From Siphonodentalium dalli (Eukaryota > Mollusca > Scaphopoda > Gadilida > Siphonodentaliidae), in the NCBI GenBank assembly GCA_032622095.1, contig CP136069.1:6333036-6397035 (forward strand): a stretch of 64,000 nt of DNA, given 5' to 3'. The stretch's first letter is position 1, and each line of letters starts with the position of its first letter. A program made the position numbers and the translations under genes. Of this stretch, positions 12,560-25,000 are shown in pieces. The notes under the pieces were generated by a model. It was given only the letters and a program-made list of their open reading frames with translations, was not told the origin of the DNA and ran no database searches.

Positions 12560-12728
12560 GCTAAAAAAAACTCTGAAATTTTGATAAAAATATGAGAAAG
12601 AGGGGGTGGGTCCCCAAAATTTTGGAGGAAAACAATATTTTTTGGGGTGGTGGGTCCCTCTGGTCGGAAAAAAACCTTTTTGGTGTGCAATTTTTTTCCA
12701 GACCCCCCCCCCCCCCCCCCCCCCTGGC
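12560..12728 (-). mobile_element. G/C-tract element fragment related to the 61.3-kb insertion
   Basis: Read on the opposite strand this matches the start of the insertion at 61,295. It begins with CCAG, then a long G run (22 C on the plus strand at 12,703-12,724), a GTCGGAAAAAA-like block, AATTGCA and a GGGACCCACC-like block. It is nested in the 4.38-kb element, so it is either an older cargo piece or a later insertion. Confidence 0.5.
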
Positions 12729-12729
12729 T

Positions 12730-14223
12730 GGCTCAACGAATTTTCGTGGCTGGTTATCTAGCTAAGCCGGCTTAGTCACGACGTTCGTGGCTGACGAAAT
12801 ATGGCGGCTCAGTCGACTGAGACGTTATCATTCAGAGTATTTCGTTTCCGAAATTTTCCTAATACCCGGTTATAGACACCCGCTGGTTTTAGCGTTTGTT
12901 GTGAACCCGTAGAATTCCAGACGACGCGTGTTTTTTTGGTGTTGGGCTTTTCCATTATGGCGAGAATACACGAAGGACTCGGAAAATGACTGGCAGGGAT
13001 GTTACCTGGGATGTACTATGTAGTTTCCCATCTATACAATCGGTATAAGTTACATTGCGACTTCTGTCGACTTCAGACGGCTATCATCACTGGCATCTTG
13101 CGATATATGCATGCATCATTGAATGCTGAATCCGATAGTATTGATATATAATATTTCAAACTATTTTCTATTACATTAAATTCTACGTGCTATGTGCATA
13201 TATTGACAAATGTCAGCGATATGAGACTGAGTCGTATCGAAATAAACGATTTCGCCATCGGCAGTCACTGCATTTAATTAGTATATAAGAATGACGGTGT
13301 GTGTTGTCAATTTAGATATAACATTTGTAAAAATAACTACTTTGAACAAGATTATTCTCCACTTCTATTCGATCACCCTACCGGAGTGTTTCACATCACT
13401 TTAAAAGTGTTTTCTTTTATTAATTTCAGAAACATTTGAATTTGAAACAAAAATTGAATAATACAACTTAAAGCTTCTTCCTGGTTCAACTCAAGCAGTG
13501 GCGATATTGCGATTTATTCATTTATCAAAGTTTGGTTTATTTTAGCCTATAATTATACATGTATATGATGCATCAACCAGAATGACCCCTTTTCTTATTC
13601 CCTATAATAATATTGATATATAAAGGTCATATAATTACTAATTATTTTATTCATTTATGTCTTGTGATAGTTATTCCGTGAAAAACGTATTAATTAGCCT
13701 GCCACAAGTGAAGTAGTCTACTTTTGAGCCGATGTATACCGATTCGCCTCGGCAATATTCGGGGATCTTATATAGCGAGGGAAGAATTATACTCTTGCGC
13801 TGCCATAAGTTCCATTAACTGTGAAGACATACACTACTCACTAGTCCTAAAACTAATTGTGATATTCGGCAAGTGGAAGAAAGAATTCAGCCAAATTGCC
13901 AATTTTGGAATCAAATGTTGACTATATGTAGGCGTTACCATTTATGTCACAATTCCAGTTTTAAAAGTCAATGTAGGCGTTACCATTTCAAAACTCTGAA
14001 ACATGCCTCGAAAATTGGTGACGGAAACCACGTGAACGCGATAATCTTTACAACCGTTACATAGATATCTCGGTATAGATGACTGTGAGCTAGCAAACAA
14101 TGTTTTACAGCTCATAAGCAATGATTTTTTTAGTGGTTTATGAACATAGTTTGCAAAAACGATAAATACTTACTTCGAGTCGCACCGAGCAGCCGCCATT
14201 TTTCGGTGAAAAACTTTGTTTTA
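12730..14223. other. Right interior of the 4.38-kb element, no recognised gene
   Basis: Only short frames are present. A directly repeated ATGTAGGCGTTACCATTT occurs near 13,926 and 13,971. Small palindromes occur near 12,760 (TAGCTAAGCCGGCTTAG). Nothing resembles a transposase. Confidence 0.4.
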
Positions 14224-14244
14224 TGACGTAGGTTCCAGGCCCTG

Positions 14245-14640
14245 TAGATTGACACCAGTTGATCACGAAAATGCAAGAAAAATCATAGGTCATGTGTTTA
14301 CTTTTTAAAATAAATCCCCAAGTGTACGACAGGGCTATCCCACAGCCAAATTTGATATGGAAAAACCCAGATCTACAACAGCAAGTTAAATACATTTCCA
14401 GCTTACAAAAATCCGTTCCCCCATTCATTCACCAGTTTAAATTATTTAGATATTATGTACAAATCAAATAAACGCGATGTCATCCTTTAATAACGTGTCG
14501 CATGTATCAGGTGAAGGTCATTATTCAGTTACCTTCACCTTTAGTGTACTCGCTCCCCGACTCTAGAACACATTTAGCTCCCTGATTCCTAGAACACATT
14601 TAGCTCCCTGATTCCATTACCTATCTCAACAGCATGTAAT
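14245..14640 (+). repeat. Dispersed repeat copy A, right part
   Basis: From TAGATTGACACC this matches 63,333-63,660, including AAACGCGA(T/C)GTCATCCTTTA and ACACATTTAGCTCCCTGATT. This copy has the last ~27-bp block twice in tandem (about 14,564-14,615), where the 63.6-kb copy has it once. It also contains the short hairpin GGTGAAGGT...ACCTTCACC. Confidence 0.85.
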
Positions 14641-14685
14641 ATAGAGTTATTCATCTTACCTAACATACCTGATGGTGTCACTCCC

Positions 14686-15136
14686 GGTTACACTGGTGTA
14701 AATGTTTTCCATAGGCCTCAGTGCTAACGTTTTAGCGTATAGTGTTGGCAATATAAATGTTGGGTCCAAAATTTTCTTTAAATCTGAAAAATTGACATTT
14801 TGGGAAACTTTTTACACAAAAAAATCATGTCTGTCTAGCAGGGAATTCGCCTTTAAATCTTATGTTTTCGTAACTAGTGTCAGAACCGCATAAAAAAATA
14901 CAGTCATATTTTAGACCACACCAAAAAATTCAAACTTCACTACAAAGGGTTAATTCCTGTGCCAATGGTTATTTTACCTATGGGAAATCATAGGGAAGAG
15001 GTGTGATGATTTTTTTATGTGAAAAGCACACAAGGCTATTGACCAATCAGGGCCCAGTGTCTATTTTATTCTCTCCTATATATTCCTCCCGCATCCGCTA
15101 GATGTCACTCGGAACCTTATTTACACCAGTGTAACC
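14686..15136 (+). mobile_element. B block: 451-bp MITE-like element with 18-bp perfect TIRs (reference copy of 16)
   Basis: It begins GGTTACACTGGTGTAAAT and ends with the exact reverse complement. Inside the array its two sides read CCCTTTA|GGTTAC and GTAACC|TAAAGCG, while several A-A junctions without B read CCCTTTAAAGCG. That is what a TA target duplication at TTTAAA would give, as in Tc1/mariner-like non-autonomous elements. The block includes a 63-codon open frame (14702-14893 in this copy) without known motifs. It also has a CCAAT sequence at 15043-15047 and TATATATT at 15077-15084, both pointing towards the adjoining A block. The bases just inside the left TIR (TTTTCCATAGGC.TCAGTGCTAAC) resemble motifs at 9343, 9773 and 63241. 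It could also be a fixed part of the satellite that never moved on its own. Confidence 0.8.
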
Positions 15137-16034
15137 TAAAGCGATAGCCCGCTTTTTCGCGGAATAATTGTAACTCCCTACATTTCTTCAGAATTGCCCA
15201 TCAATGGAAAAAATGTGTTCAAAAACAATATCACTTCTGTGGTTCTTTATTTATCACACACAATTTAACCCCACCCCCTTTAACAAATTATTCATCAAAA
15301 AAGCACAATTTTCCACCACCAGTCATGTTCAGGCCCCATTTTCACTCAGTTTTAGGGGTCTGGTGTTGCAAACTTGGATCAGCTATGGAAGACTGTTCAA
15401 TATTCTTTCCATGAGAGAACTTCTGGTGATGTGAGGTCATTGAGTCCAGATCTGATCAGCTGAGCATCAAGCGCATGATTTATCAGCACATTGAAGAATA
15501 AAATATGACATTTTCAGGTCTGCAAGGGTGATCCAAGATAACTGGATGTGGGTGTATATTGAATTAGTTGAATAAAGATATGCTCTCTTTGAATTGCTGA
15601 AGCATTTTCTTAAATGTGTCCAAGTTTTAGTGCTATTAACCTTCAAATGACCATACCCACCAGTGGAAATGACACACTTTTATGATATATATCTGTATAT
15701 CACTGGCTATAAAATCCAAAATACTTGTTAAATTAGGTTCTTATATCAATTGATATATGTGTCGTTGACATGCCCATGTTATGGGTCATTTGCATTATCA
15801 TGTGACTATTACCACCTTGAAATTTTTTGAAAATACCTTGAAAAATTGGCATATTTTATGAAAAATCTTACTATTTTTTTGGCTGATGTAAGTGAAAGAA
15901 GGCATCAGCAGCAAGAATAGCCACATCAAGCATGAGATATTCATTGGACTGAAAGACCAGGCTCTGTAAAATGCATTAAAATGCTTTAAAGTGACTCCCA
16001 GGAATCAAAAATGATAAAAAGCTATTTTTTCCCT
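15137..16034 (+). repeat. A block: 898-bp satellite monomer (reference copy of 25)
   Basis: It starts TAAAGCGATAGCCCGC and ends ...AAAAAGCTATTTTTTCCCT. It contains a 76-codon open frame (15204-15434 here, starting MEKMCSK) that is intact and identical in 24 copies and broken in the last one beside the gap. That identity is expected from near-identical DNA and is not itself evidence of selection. The frame has a hydrophobic stretch (ISLLWFFIY) but no recognised domain. Other marks are a perfect 16-bp palindrome TATATCAATTGATATA (15742-15757 here), AATAAA-type signals after the frame, and a short GC hairpin near the start (CCGC TTTTT CGCGG). I do not recognise this family. Confidence 0.9.
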
Positions 16035-19000
16035 TAAAGCGATAGCCCGCTTTTTCGCGGAATAATTGTAACTCCCTACATTTCTTCAGAATTGCCCATC
16101 AATGGAAAAAATGTGTTCAAAAACAATATCACTTCTGTGGTTCTTTATTTATCACACACAATTTAACCCCACCCCCTTTAACAAATTATTCATCAAAAAA
16201 GCACAATTTTCCACCACCAGTCATGTTCAGGCCCCATTTTCACTCAGTTTTAGGGGTCTGGTGTTGCAAACTTGGATCAGCTATGGAAGACTGTTCAATA
16301 TTCTTTCCATGAGAGAACTTCTGGTGATGTGAGGTCATTGAGTCCAGATCTGATCAGCTGAGCATCAAGCGCATGATTTATCAGCACATTGAAGAATAAA
16401 ATATGACATTTTCAGGTCTGCAAGGGTGATCCAAGATAACTGGATGTGGGTGTATATTGAATTAGTTGAATAAAGATATGCTCTCTTTGAATTGCTGAAG
16501 CATTTTCTTAAATGTGTCCAAGTTTTAGTGCTATTAACCTTCAAATAACCATACCCACCAGTGGAAATGACACACTTTTATGATATATATCTGTATATCA
16601 CTGGCTATAAAATCCAAAATACTTGTTAAATTAGGTTCTTATATCAATTGATATATGTGTCGTTGACATGCCCATGTTATGGGTCATTTGCATTATCATG
16701 TGACTATTACCACCTTGAAATTTTTTGAAAATACCTTGAAAAATTGGCATATTTTATGAAAAATCTTACTATTTTTTTGGCTGATGTAAGTGAAAGAAGG
16801 CATCAGCAGCAAGAATAGCCACATCAAGCATGAGATATTCATTGGACTGAAAGACCAGGCTCTGTAAAATGCATTAAAATGCTTTAAAGTGACTCCCAGG
16901 AATCAAAAATGATAAAAAGCTATTTTTTCCCTTTAGGTTACACTGGTGTAAATGTTTTCCATAGGCCTCAGTGCTAACGTTTTAGCGTATAGTGTTGGCA
17001 ATATAAATGTTGGGTCCAAAATTTTCTTTAAATCTGAAAAATTGACATTTTGGGAAACTTTTTACACAAAAAAATCATGTCTGTCTAGCAGGGAATTCGC
17101 CTTTAAATCTTATGTTTTCGTAACTAGTGTCAGAACCGCATAAAAAAATACAGTCATATTTTAGACCACACCAAAAAATTCAAACTTCACTACAAAGGGT
17201 TAATTCCTGTGCCAATGGTTATTTTACCTATGGGAAATCATAGGGAAGAGGTGTGATGATTTTTTTATGTGAAAAGCACACAAGGCTATTGACCAATCAG
17301 GGCCCAGTGTCTATTTTATTCTCTCCTATATATTCCTCCCGCATCCGCTAGATGTCACTCGGAACCTTATTTACACCAGTGTAACCTAAAGCGATAGCCC
17401 GCTTTTTCGCGGAATAATTGTAACTCCCTACATTTCTTCAGAATTGCCCATCAATGGAAAAAATGTGTTCAAAAACAATATCACTTCTGTGGTTCTTTAT
17501 TTATCACACACAATTTAACCCCACCCCCTTTAACAAATTATTCATCAAAAAAGCACAATTTTCCACCACCAGTCATGTTCAGGCCCCATTTTCACTCAGT
17601 TTTAGGGGTCTGGTGTTGCAAACTTGGATCAGCTATGGAAGACTGTTCAATATTCTTTCCATGAGAGAACTTCTGGTGATGTGAGGTCATTGAGTCCAGA
17701 TCTGATCAGCTGAGCATCAAGCGCATGATTTATCAGCACATTGAAGAATAAAATATGACATTTTCAGGTCTGCAAGGGTGATCCAAGATAACTGGATGTG
17801 GGTGTATATTGAATTAGTTGAATAAAGATATGCTCTCTTTGAATTGCTGAAGCATTTTCTTAAATGTGTCCAAGTTTTAGTGCTATTAACCTTCAAATGA
17901 CCATACCCACCAGTGGAAATGACACACTTTTATGATATATATCTGTATATCACTGGCTATAAAATCCAAAATACTTGTTAAATTAGGTTCTTATATCAAT
18001 TGATATATGTGTCGTTGACATGCCCATGTTATGGGTCATTTGCATTATCATGTGACTATTACCACCTTGAAATTTTTTGAAAATACCTTGAAAAATTGGC
18101 ATATTTTATGAAAAATCTTACTATTTTTTTGGCTGATGTAAGTGAAAGAAGGCATCAGCAGCAAGAATAGCCACATCAAGCATGAGATATTCATTGGACT
18201 GAAAGACCAGGCTCTGTAAAATGCATTAAAATGCTTTAAAGTGACTCCCAGGAATCAAAAATGATAAAAAGCTATTTTTTCCCTTAAAGCGATAGCCCGC
18301 TTTTTCGCGGAATAATTGTAACTCCCTACATTTCTTCAGAATTGCCCATCAATGGAAAAAATGTGTTCAAAAACAATATCACTTCTGTGGTTCTTTATTT
18401 ATCACACACAATTTAACCCCACCCCCTTTAACAAATTATTCATCAAAAAAGCACAATTTTCCACCACCAGTCATGTTCAGGCCCCATTTTCACTCAGTTT
18501 TAGGGGTCTGGTGTTGCAAACTTGGATCAGCTATGGAAGACTGTTCAATATTCTTTCCATGAGAGAACTTCTGGTGATGTGAGGTCATTGAGTCCAGATC
18601 TGATCAGCTGAGCATCAAGCGCATGATTTATCAGCACATTGAAGAATAAAATATGACATTTTCAGGTCTGCAAGGTGATCCAAGATAACTGGATGTGGGT
18701 GTATATTGAATTAGTTGAATAAAGATATGCTCTCTTTGAATTGCTGAAGCATTTTCTTAAATGTGTCCAAGTTTTAGTGCTATTAACCTTCAAATGACCA
18801 TACCCACCAGTGGAAATGACACACTTTTATGATATATATCTGTATATCACTGGCTATAAAATCCAAAATACTTGTTAAATTAGGTTCTTATATCAATTGA
18901 TATATGTGTCGTTGACATGCCCATGTTATGGGTCATTTGCATTATCATGTGACTATTACCACCTTGAAATTTTTTGAAAATACCTTGAAAAATTGGCATA

Positions 19001-22000
19001 TTTTATGAAAAATCTTACTATTTTTTTGGCTGATGTAAGTGAAAGAAGGCATCAGCAGCAAGAATAGCCACATCAAGCATGAGATATTCATTGGACTGAA
19101 AGACCAGGCTCTGTAAAATGCATTAAAATGCTTTAAAGTGACTCCCAGGAATCAAAAATGATAAAAAGCTATTTTTCCCTTTAGGTTACACTGGTGTAAA
19201 TGTTTTCCATAGGCCTCAGTGCTAACGTTTTAGCGTATAGTGTTGGCAATATAAATGTTGGGTCCAAAATTTTCTTTAAATCTGAAAAATTGACATTTTG
19301 GGAAACTTTTTACACAAAAAAATCATGTCTGTCTAGCAGGGAATTCGCCTTTAAATCTTATGTTTTCGTAACTAGTGTCAGAACCGCATAAAAAAATACA
19401 GTCATATTTTAGACCACACCAAAAAATTCAAACTTCACTACAAAGGGTTAATTCCTGTGCCAATGGTTATTTTACCTATGGGAAATCATAGGGAAGAGGT
19501 GTGATGATTTTTTTATGTGAAAAGCACACAAGGCTATTGACCAATCAGGGCCCAGTGTCTATTTTATTCTCTCCTATATATTCCTCCCGCATCCGCTAGA
19601 TGTCACTCGGAACCTTATTTACACCAGTGTAACCTAAAGCGATAGCCCGCTTTTTCGCGGAATAATTGTAACTCCCTACATTTCTTCAGAATTGCCCATC
19701 AATGGAAAAAATGTGTTCAAAAACAATATCACTTCTGTGGTTCTTTATTTATCACACACAATTTAACCCCACCCCCTTTAACAAATTATTTATCAAAAAA
19801 GCACAATTTTCCACCACCAGTCATGTTCAGGCCCCATTTTCACTCAGTTTTAGGGGTCTGGTGTTGCAAACTTGGATCAGCTATGGAAGACTGTTCAATA
19901 TTCTTTCCATGAGAGAACTTCTGGTGATGTGAGGTCATTGAGTCCAGATCTGATCAGCTGAGCATCAAGCGCATGATTTATCAGCACATTGAAGAATAAA
20001 ATATGACATTTTCAGGTCTGCAAGGGTGATCCAAGATAACTGGATGTGGGTGTATATTGAATTAGTTGAATAAAGATATGCTCTCTTTGAATTGCTGAAG
20101 CATTTTCTTAAATGTGTCCAAGTTTTAGTGCTATTAACCTTCAAATGACCATACCCACCAGTGGAAATGACACACTTTTATGATATATATCTGTATATCA
20201 CTGGCTATAAAATCCAAAATACTTGTTAAATTAGGTTCTTATATCAATTGATATATGTATCGTTGACATGCCCATGTTATGGGTCATTTGCATTATCATG
20301 TGACTATTACCACCTTGAAATTTTTTGAAAATACCTTGAAAAATTGGCATATTTTATGAAAAATCTTACTATTTTTTTGGCTGATGTAAGTGAAAGAAGG
20401 CATCAGCAGCAAGAATAGCCACATCAAGCATGAGATATTCATTGGACTGAAAGACCAGGCTCTGTAAAATGCATTAAAATGCTTTAAAGTGACTCCCAGG
20501 AATCAAAAATGATAAAAAGCTATTTTTTCCCTTAAAGCGATAGCCCGCTTTTTCGCGGAATAATTGTAACTCCCTACATTTCTTCAGAATTGCCCATCAA
20601 TGGAAAAAATGTGTTCAAAAACAATATCACTTCTGTGGTTCTTTATTTATCACACACAATTTAACCCCACCCCCTTTAACAAATTATTCATCAAAAAAGC
20701 ACAATTTTCCACCACCAGTCATGTTCAGGCCCCATTTTCACTCAGTTTTAGGGGTCTGGTGTTGCAAACTTGGATCAGCTATGGAAGACTGTTCAATATT
20801 CTTTCCATGAGAGAACTTCTGGTGATGTGAGGTCATTGAGTCCAGATCTGATCAGCTGAGCATCAAGCGCATGATTTATCAGCACATTGAAGAATAAAAT
20901 ATGACATTTTCAGGTCTGCAAGGGTGATCCAAGATAACTGGATGTGGGTGTATATTGAATTAGTTGAATAAAGATATGCTCTCTTTGAATTGCTGAAGCA
21001 TTTTCTTAAATGTGTCCAAGTTTTAGTGCTATTAACCTTCAAATAACCATACCCACCAGTGGAAATGACACACTTTTATGATATATATCTGTATATCACT
21101 GGCTATAAAATCCAAAATACTTGTTAAATTAGGTTCTTATATCAATTGATATATGTGTCGTTGACATGCCCATGTTATGGGTCATTTGCATTATCATGTG
21201 ACTATTACCACCTTGAAATTTTTTGAAAATACCTTGAAAAATTGGCATATTTTATGAAAAATCTTACTATTTTTTTGGCTGATGTAAGTGAAAGAAGGCA
21301 TCAGCAGCAAGAATAGCCACATCAAGCATGAGATATTCATTGGACTGAAAGACCAGGCTCTGTAAAATGCATTAAAATGCTTTAAAGTGACTCCCAGGAA
21401 TCAAAAATGATAAAAAGCTATTTTTTCCCTTTAGGTTACACTGGTGTAAATGTTTTCCATAGGCCTCAGTGCTAACGTTTTAGCGTATAGTGTTGGCAAT
21501 ATAAATGTTGGGTCCAAAATTTTCTTTAAATCTGAAAAATTGACATTTTGGGAAACTTTTTACACAAAAAAATCATGTCTGTCTAGCAGGGAATTCGCCT
21601 TTAAATCTTATGTTTTCGTAACTAGTGTCAGAACCGCATAAAAAAATACAGTCATATTTTAGACCACACCAAAAAATTCAAACTTCACTACAAAGGGTTA
21701 ATTCCTGTGCCAATGGTTATTTTACCTATGGGAAATCATAGGGAAGAGGTGTGATGATTTTTTTATGTGAAAAGCACACAAGGCTATTGACCAATCAGGG
21801 CCCAGTGTCTATTTTATTCTCTCCTATATATTCCTCCCGCATCCGCTAGATGTCACTCGGAACCTTATTTACACCAGTGTAACCTAAAGCGATAGCCCGC
21901 TTTTTCGCGGAATAATTGTAACTCCCTACATTTCTTCAGAATTGCCCATCAATGGAAAAAATGTGTTCAAAAACAATATCACTTCTGTGGTTCTTTATTT

Positions 22001-25000
22001 ATCACACACAATTTAACCCCACCCCCTTTAACAAATTATTCATCAAAAAAGCACAATTTTCCACCACCAGTCATGTTCAGGCCCCATTTTCACTCAGTTT
22101 TAGGGGTCTGGTGTTGCAAACTTGGATCAGCTATGGAAGACTGTTCAATATTCTTTCCATGAGAGAACTTCTGGTGATGTGAGGTCATTGAGTCCAGATC
22201 TGATCAGCTGAGCATCAAGCGCATGATTTATCAGCACATTGAAGAATAAAATATGACATTTTCAGGTCTGCAAGGGTGATCCAAGATAACTGGATGTGGG
22301 TGTATATTGAATTAGTTGAATAAAGATATGCTCTCTTTGAATTGCTGAAGCATTTTCTTAAATGTGTCCAAGTTTTAGTGCTATTAACCTTCAAATGACC
22401 ATACCCACCAGTGGAAATGACACACTTTTATGATATATATCTGTATATCACTGGCTATAAAATCCAAAATACTTGTTAAATTAGGTTCTTATATCAATTG
22501 ATATATGTGTCGTTGACATGCCCATGTTATGGGTCATTTGCATTATCATGTGACTATTACCACCTTGAAATTTTTTGAAAATACCTTGAAAAATTGGCAT
22601 ATTTTATGAAAAATCTTACTATTTTTTTGGCTGATGTAAGTGAAAGAAGGCATCAGCAGCAAGAATAGCCACATCAAGCATGAGATATTCATTGGACTGA
22701 AAGACCAGGCTCTGTAAAATGCATTAAAATGCTTTAAAGTGACTCCCAGGAATCAAAAATGATAAAAAGCTATTTTTTCCCTTAAAGCGATAGCCCGCTT
22801 TTTCGCGGAATAATTGTAACTCCCTACATTTCTTCAGAATTGCCCATCAATGGAAAAAATGTGTTCAAAAACAATATCACTTCTGTGGTTCTTTATTTAT
22901 CACACACAATTTAACCCCACCCCCTTTAACAAATTATTCATCAAAAAAGCACAATTTTCCACCACCAGTCATGTTCAGGCCCCATTTTCACTCAGTTTTA
23001 GGGGTCTGGTGTTGCAAACTTGGATCAGCTATGGAAGACTGTTCAATATTCTTTCCATGAGAGAACTTCTGGTGATGTGAGGTCATTGAGTCCAGATCTG
23101 ATCAGCTGAGCATCAAGCGCATGATTTATCAGCACATTGAAGAATAAAATATGACATTTTCAGGTCTGCAAGGGTGATCCAAGATAACTGGATGTGGGTG
23201 TATATTGAATTAGTTGAATAAAGATATGCTCTCTTTGAATTGCTGAAGCATTTTCTTAAATGTGTCCAAGTTTTAGTGCTATTAACCTTCAAATAACCAT
23301 ACCCACCAGTGGAAATGACACACTTTTATGATATATATCTGTATATCACTGGCTATAAAATCCAAAATACTTGTTAAATTAGGTTCTTATATCAATTGAT
23401 ATATGTGTCGTTGACATGCCCATGTTATGGGTCATTTGCATTATCATGTGACTATTACCACCTTGAAATTTTTTGAAAATACCTTGAAAAATTGGCATAT
23501 TTTATGAAAAATCTTACTATTTTTTTGGCTGATGTAAGTGAAAGAAGGCATCAGCAGCAAGAATAGCCACATCAAGCATGAGATATTCATTGGACTGAAA
23601 GACCAGGCTCTGTAAAATGCATTAAAATGCTTTAAAGTGACTCCCAGGAATCAAAAATGATAAAAAGCTATTTTTTCCCTTTAGGTTACACTGGTGTAAA
23701 TGTTTTCCATAGGCCTCAGTGCTAACGTTTTAGCGTATAGTGTTGGCAATATAAATGTTGGGTCCAAAATTTTCTTTAAATCTGAAAAATTGACATTTTG
23801 GGAAACTTTTTACACAAAAAAATCATGTCTGTCTAGCAGGGAATTCGCCTTTAAATCTTATGTTTTCGTAACTAGTGTCAGAACCGCATAAAAAAATACA
23901 GTCATATTTTAGACCACACCAAAAAATTCAAACTTCACTACAAAGGGTTAATTCCTGTGCCAATGGTTATTTTACCTATGGGAAATCATAGGGAAGAGGT
24001 GTGATGATTTTTTTATGTGAAAAGCACACAAGGCTATTGACCAATCAGGGCCCAGTGTCTATTTTATTCTCTCCTATATATTCCTCCCGCATCCGCTAGA
24101 TGTCACTCGGAACCTTATTTACACCAGTGTAACCTAAAGCGATAGCCCGCTTTTTCGCGGAATAATTGTAACTCCCTACATTTCTTCAGAATTGCCCATC
24201 AATGGAAAAAATGTGTTCAAAAACAATATCACTTCTGTGGTTCTTTATTTATCACACACAATTTAACCCCACCCCCTTTAACAAATTATTCATCAAAAAA
24301 GCACAATTTTCCACCACCAGTCATGTTCAGGCCCCATTTTCACTCAGTTTTAGGGGTCTGGTGTTGCAAACTTGGATCAGCTATGGAAGACTGTTCAATA
24401 TTCTTTCCATGAGAGAACTTCTGGTGATGTGAGGTCATTGAGTCCAGATCTGATCAGCTGAGCATCAAGCGCATGATTTATCAGCACATTGAAGAATAAA
24501 ATATGACATTTTCAGGTCTGCAAGGGTGATCCAAGATAACTGGATGTGGGTGTATATTGAATTAGTTGAATAAAGATATGCTCTCTTTGAATTGCTGAAG
24601 CATTTTCTTAAATGTGTCCAAGTTTTAGTGCTATTAACCTTCAAATGACCATACCCACCAGTGGAAATGACACACTTTTATGATATATATCTGTATATCA
24701 CTGGCTATAAAATCCAAAATACTTGTTAAATTAGGTTCTTATATCAATTGATATATGTGTCGTTGACATGCCCATGTTATGGGTCATTTGCATTATCATG
24801 TGACTATTACCACCTTGAAATTTTTTGAAAATACCTTGAAAAATTGGCATATTTTATGAAAAATCTTACTATTTTTTTGGCTGATGTAAGTGAAAGAAGG
24901 CATCAGCAGCAAGAATAGCCACATCAAGCATGAGATATTCATTGGACTGAAAGACCAGGCTCTGTAAAATGCATTAAAATGCTTTAAAGTGACTCCCAGG

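Larger units (their letters stand above)
9864..14244. mobile_element. 4.38-kb DNA transposon-like insertion, 21-bp TIRs, 5-bp TSD
   Basis: The first 21 bases (starting CAGGGCCTGG) are the exact reverse complement of the last 21 (ending CCAGGCCCTG). TAGAT flanks both sides (9859-9863 and 14245-14249) but occurs once at the uninterrupted copy of the host repeat at 63.3 kb. So ends, target duplication and pre-insertion site are all seen directly. CAGGG...CCCTG ends are usual for the hAT superfamily. A 5-bp duplication is not the classic 8 bp but fits groups with shorter duplications; this assignment is inference. I find no transposase: the open frames inside are short and motif-free. The element looks non-autonomous or decayed, and carries older repeats at 11.9-12.2 and 12.56-12.73 kb. 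Confidence 0.85.

Noticed and set aside
15137-16034. A block as a Helitron-type element
   Set aside because: There is a short GC hairpin near one end, but no CTRR-type terminus or other diagnostic end could be seen.
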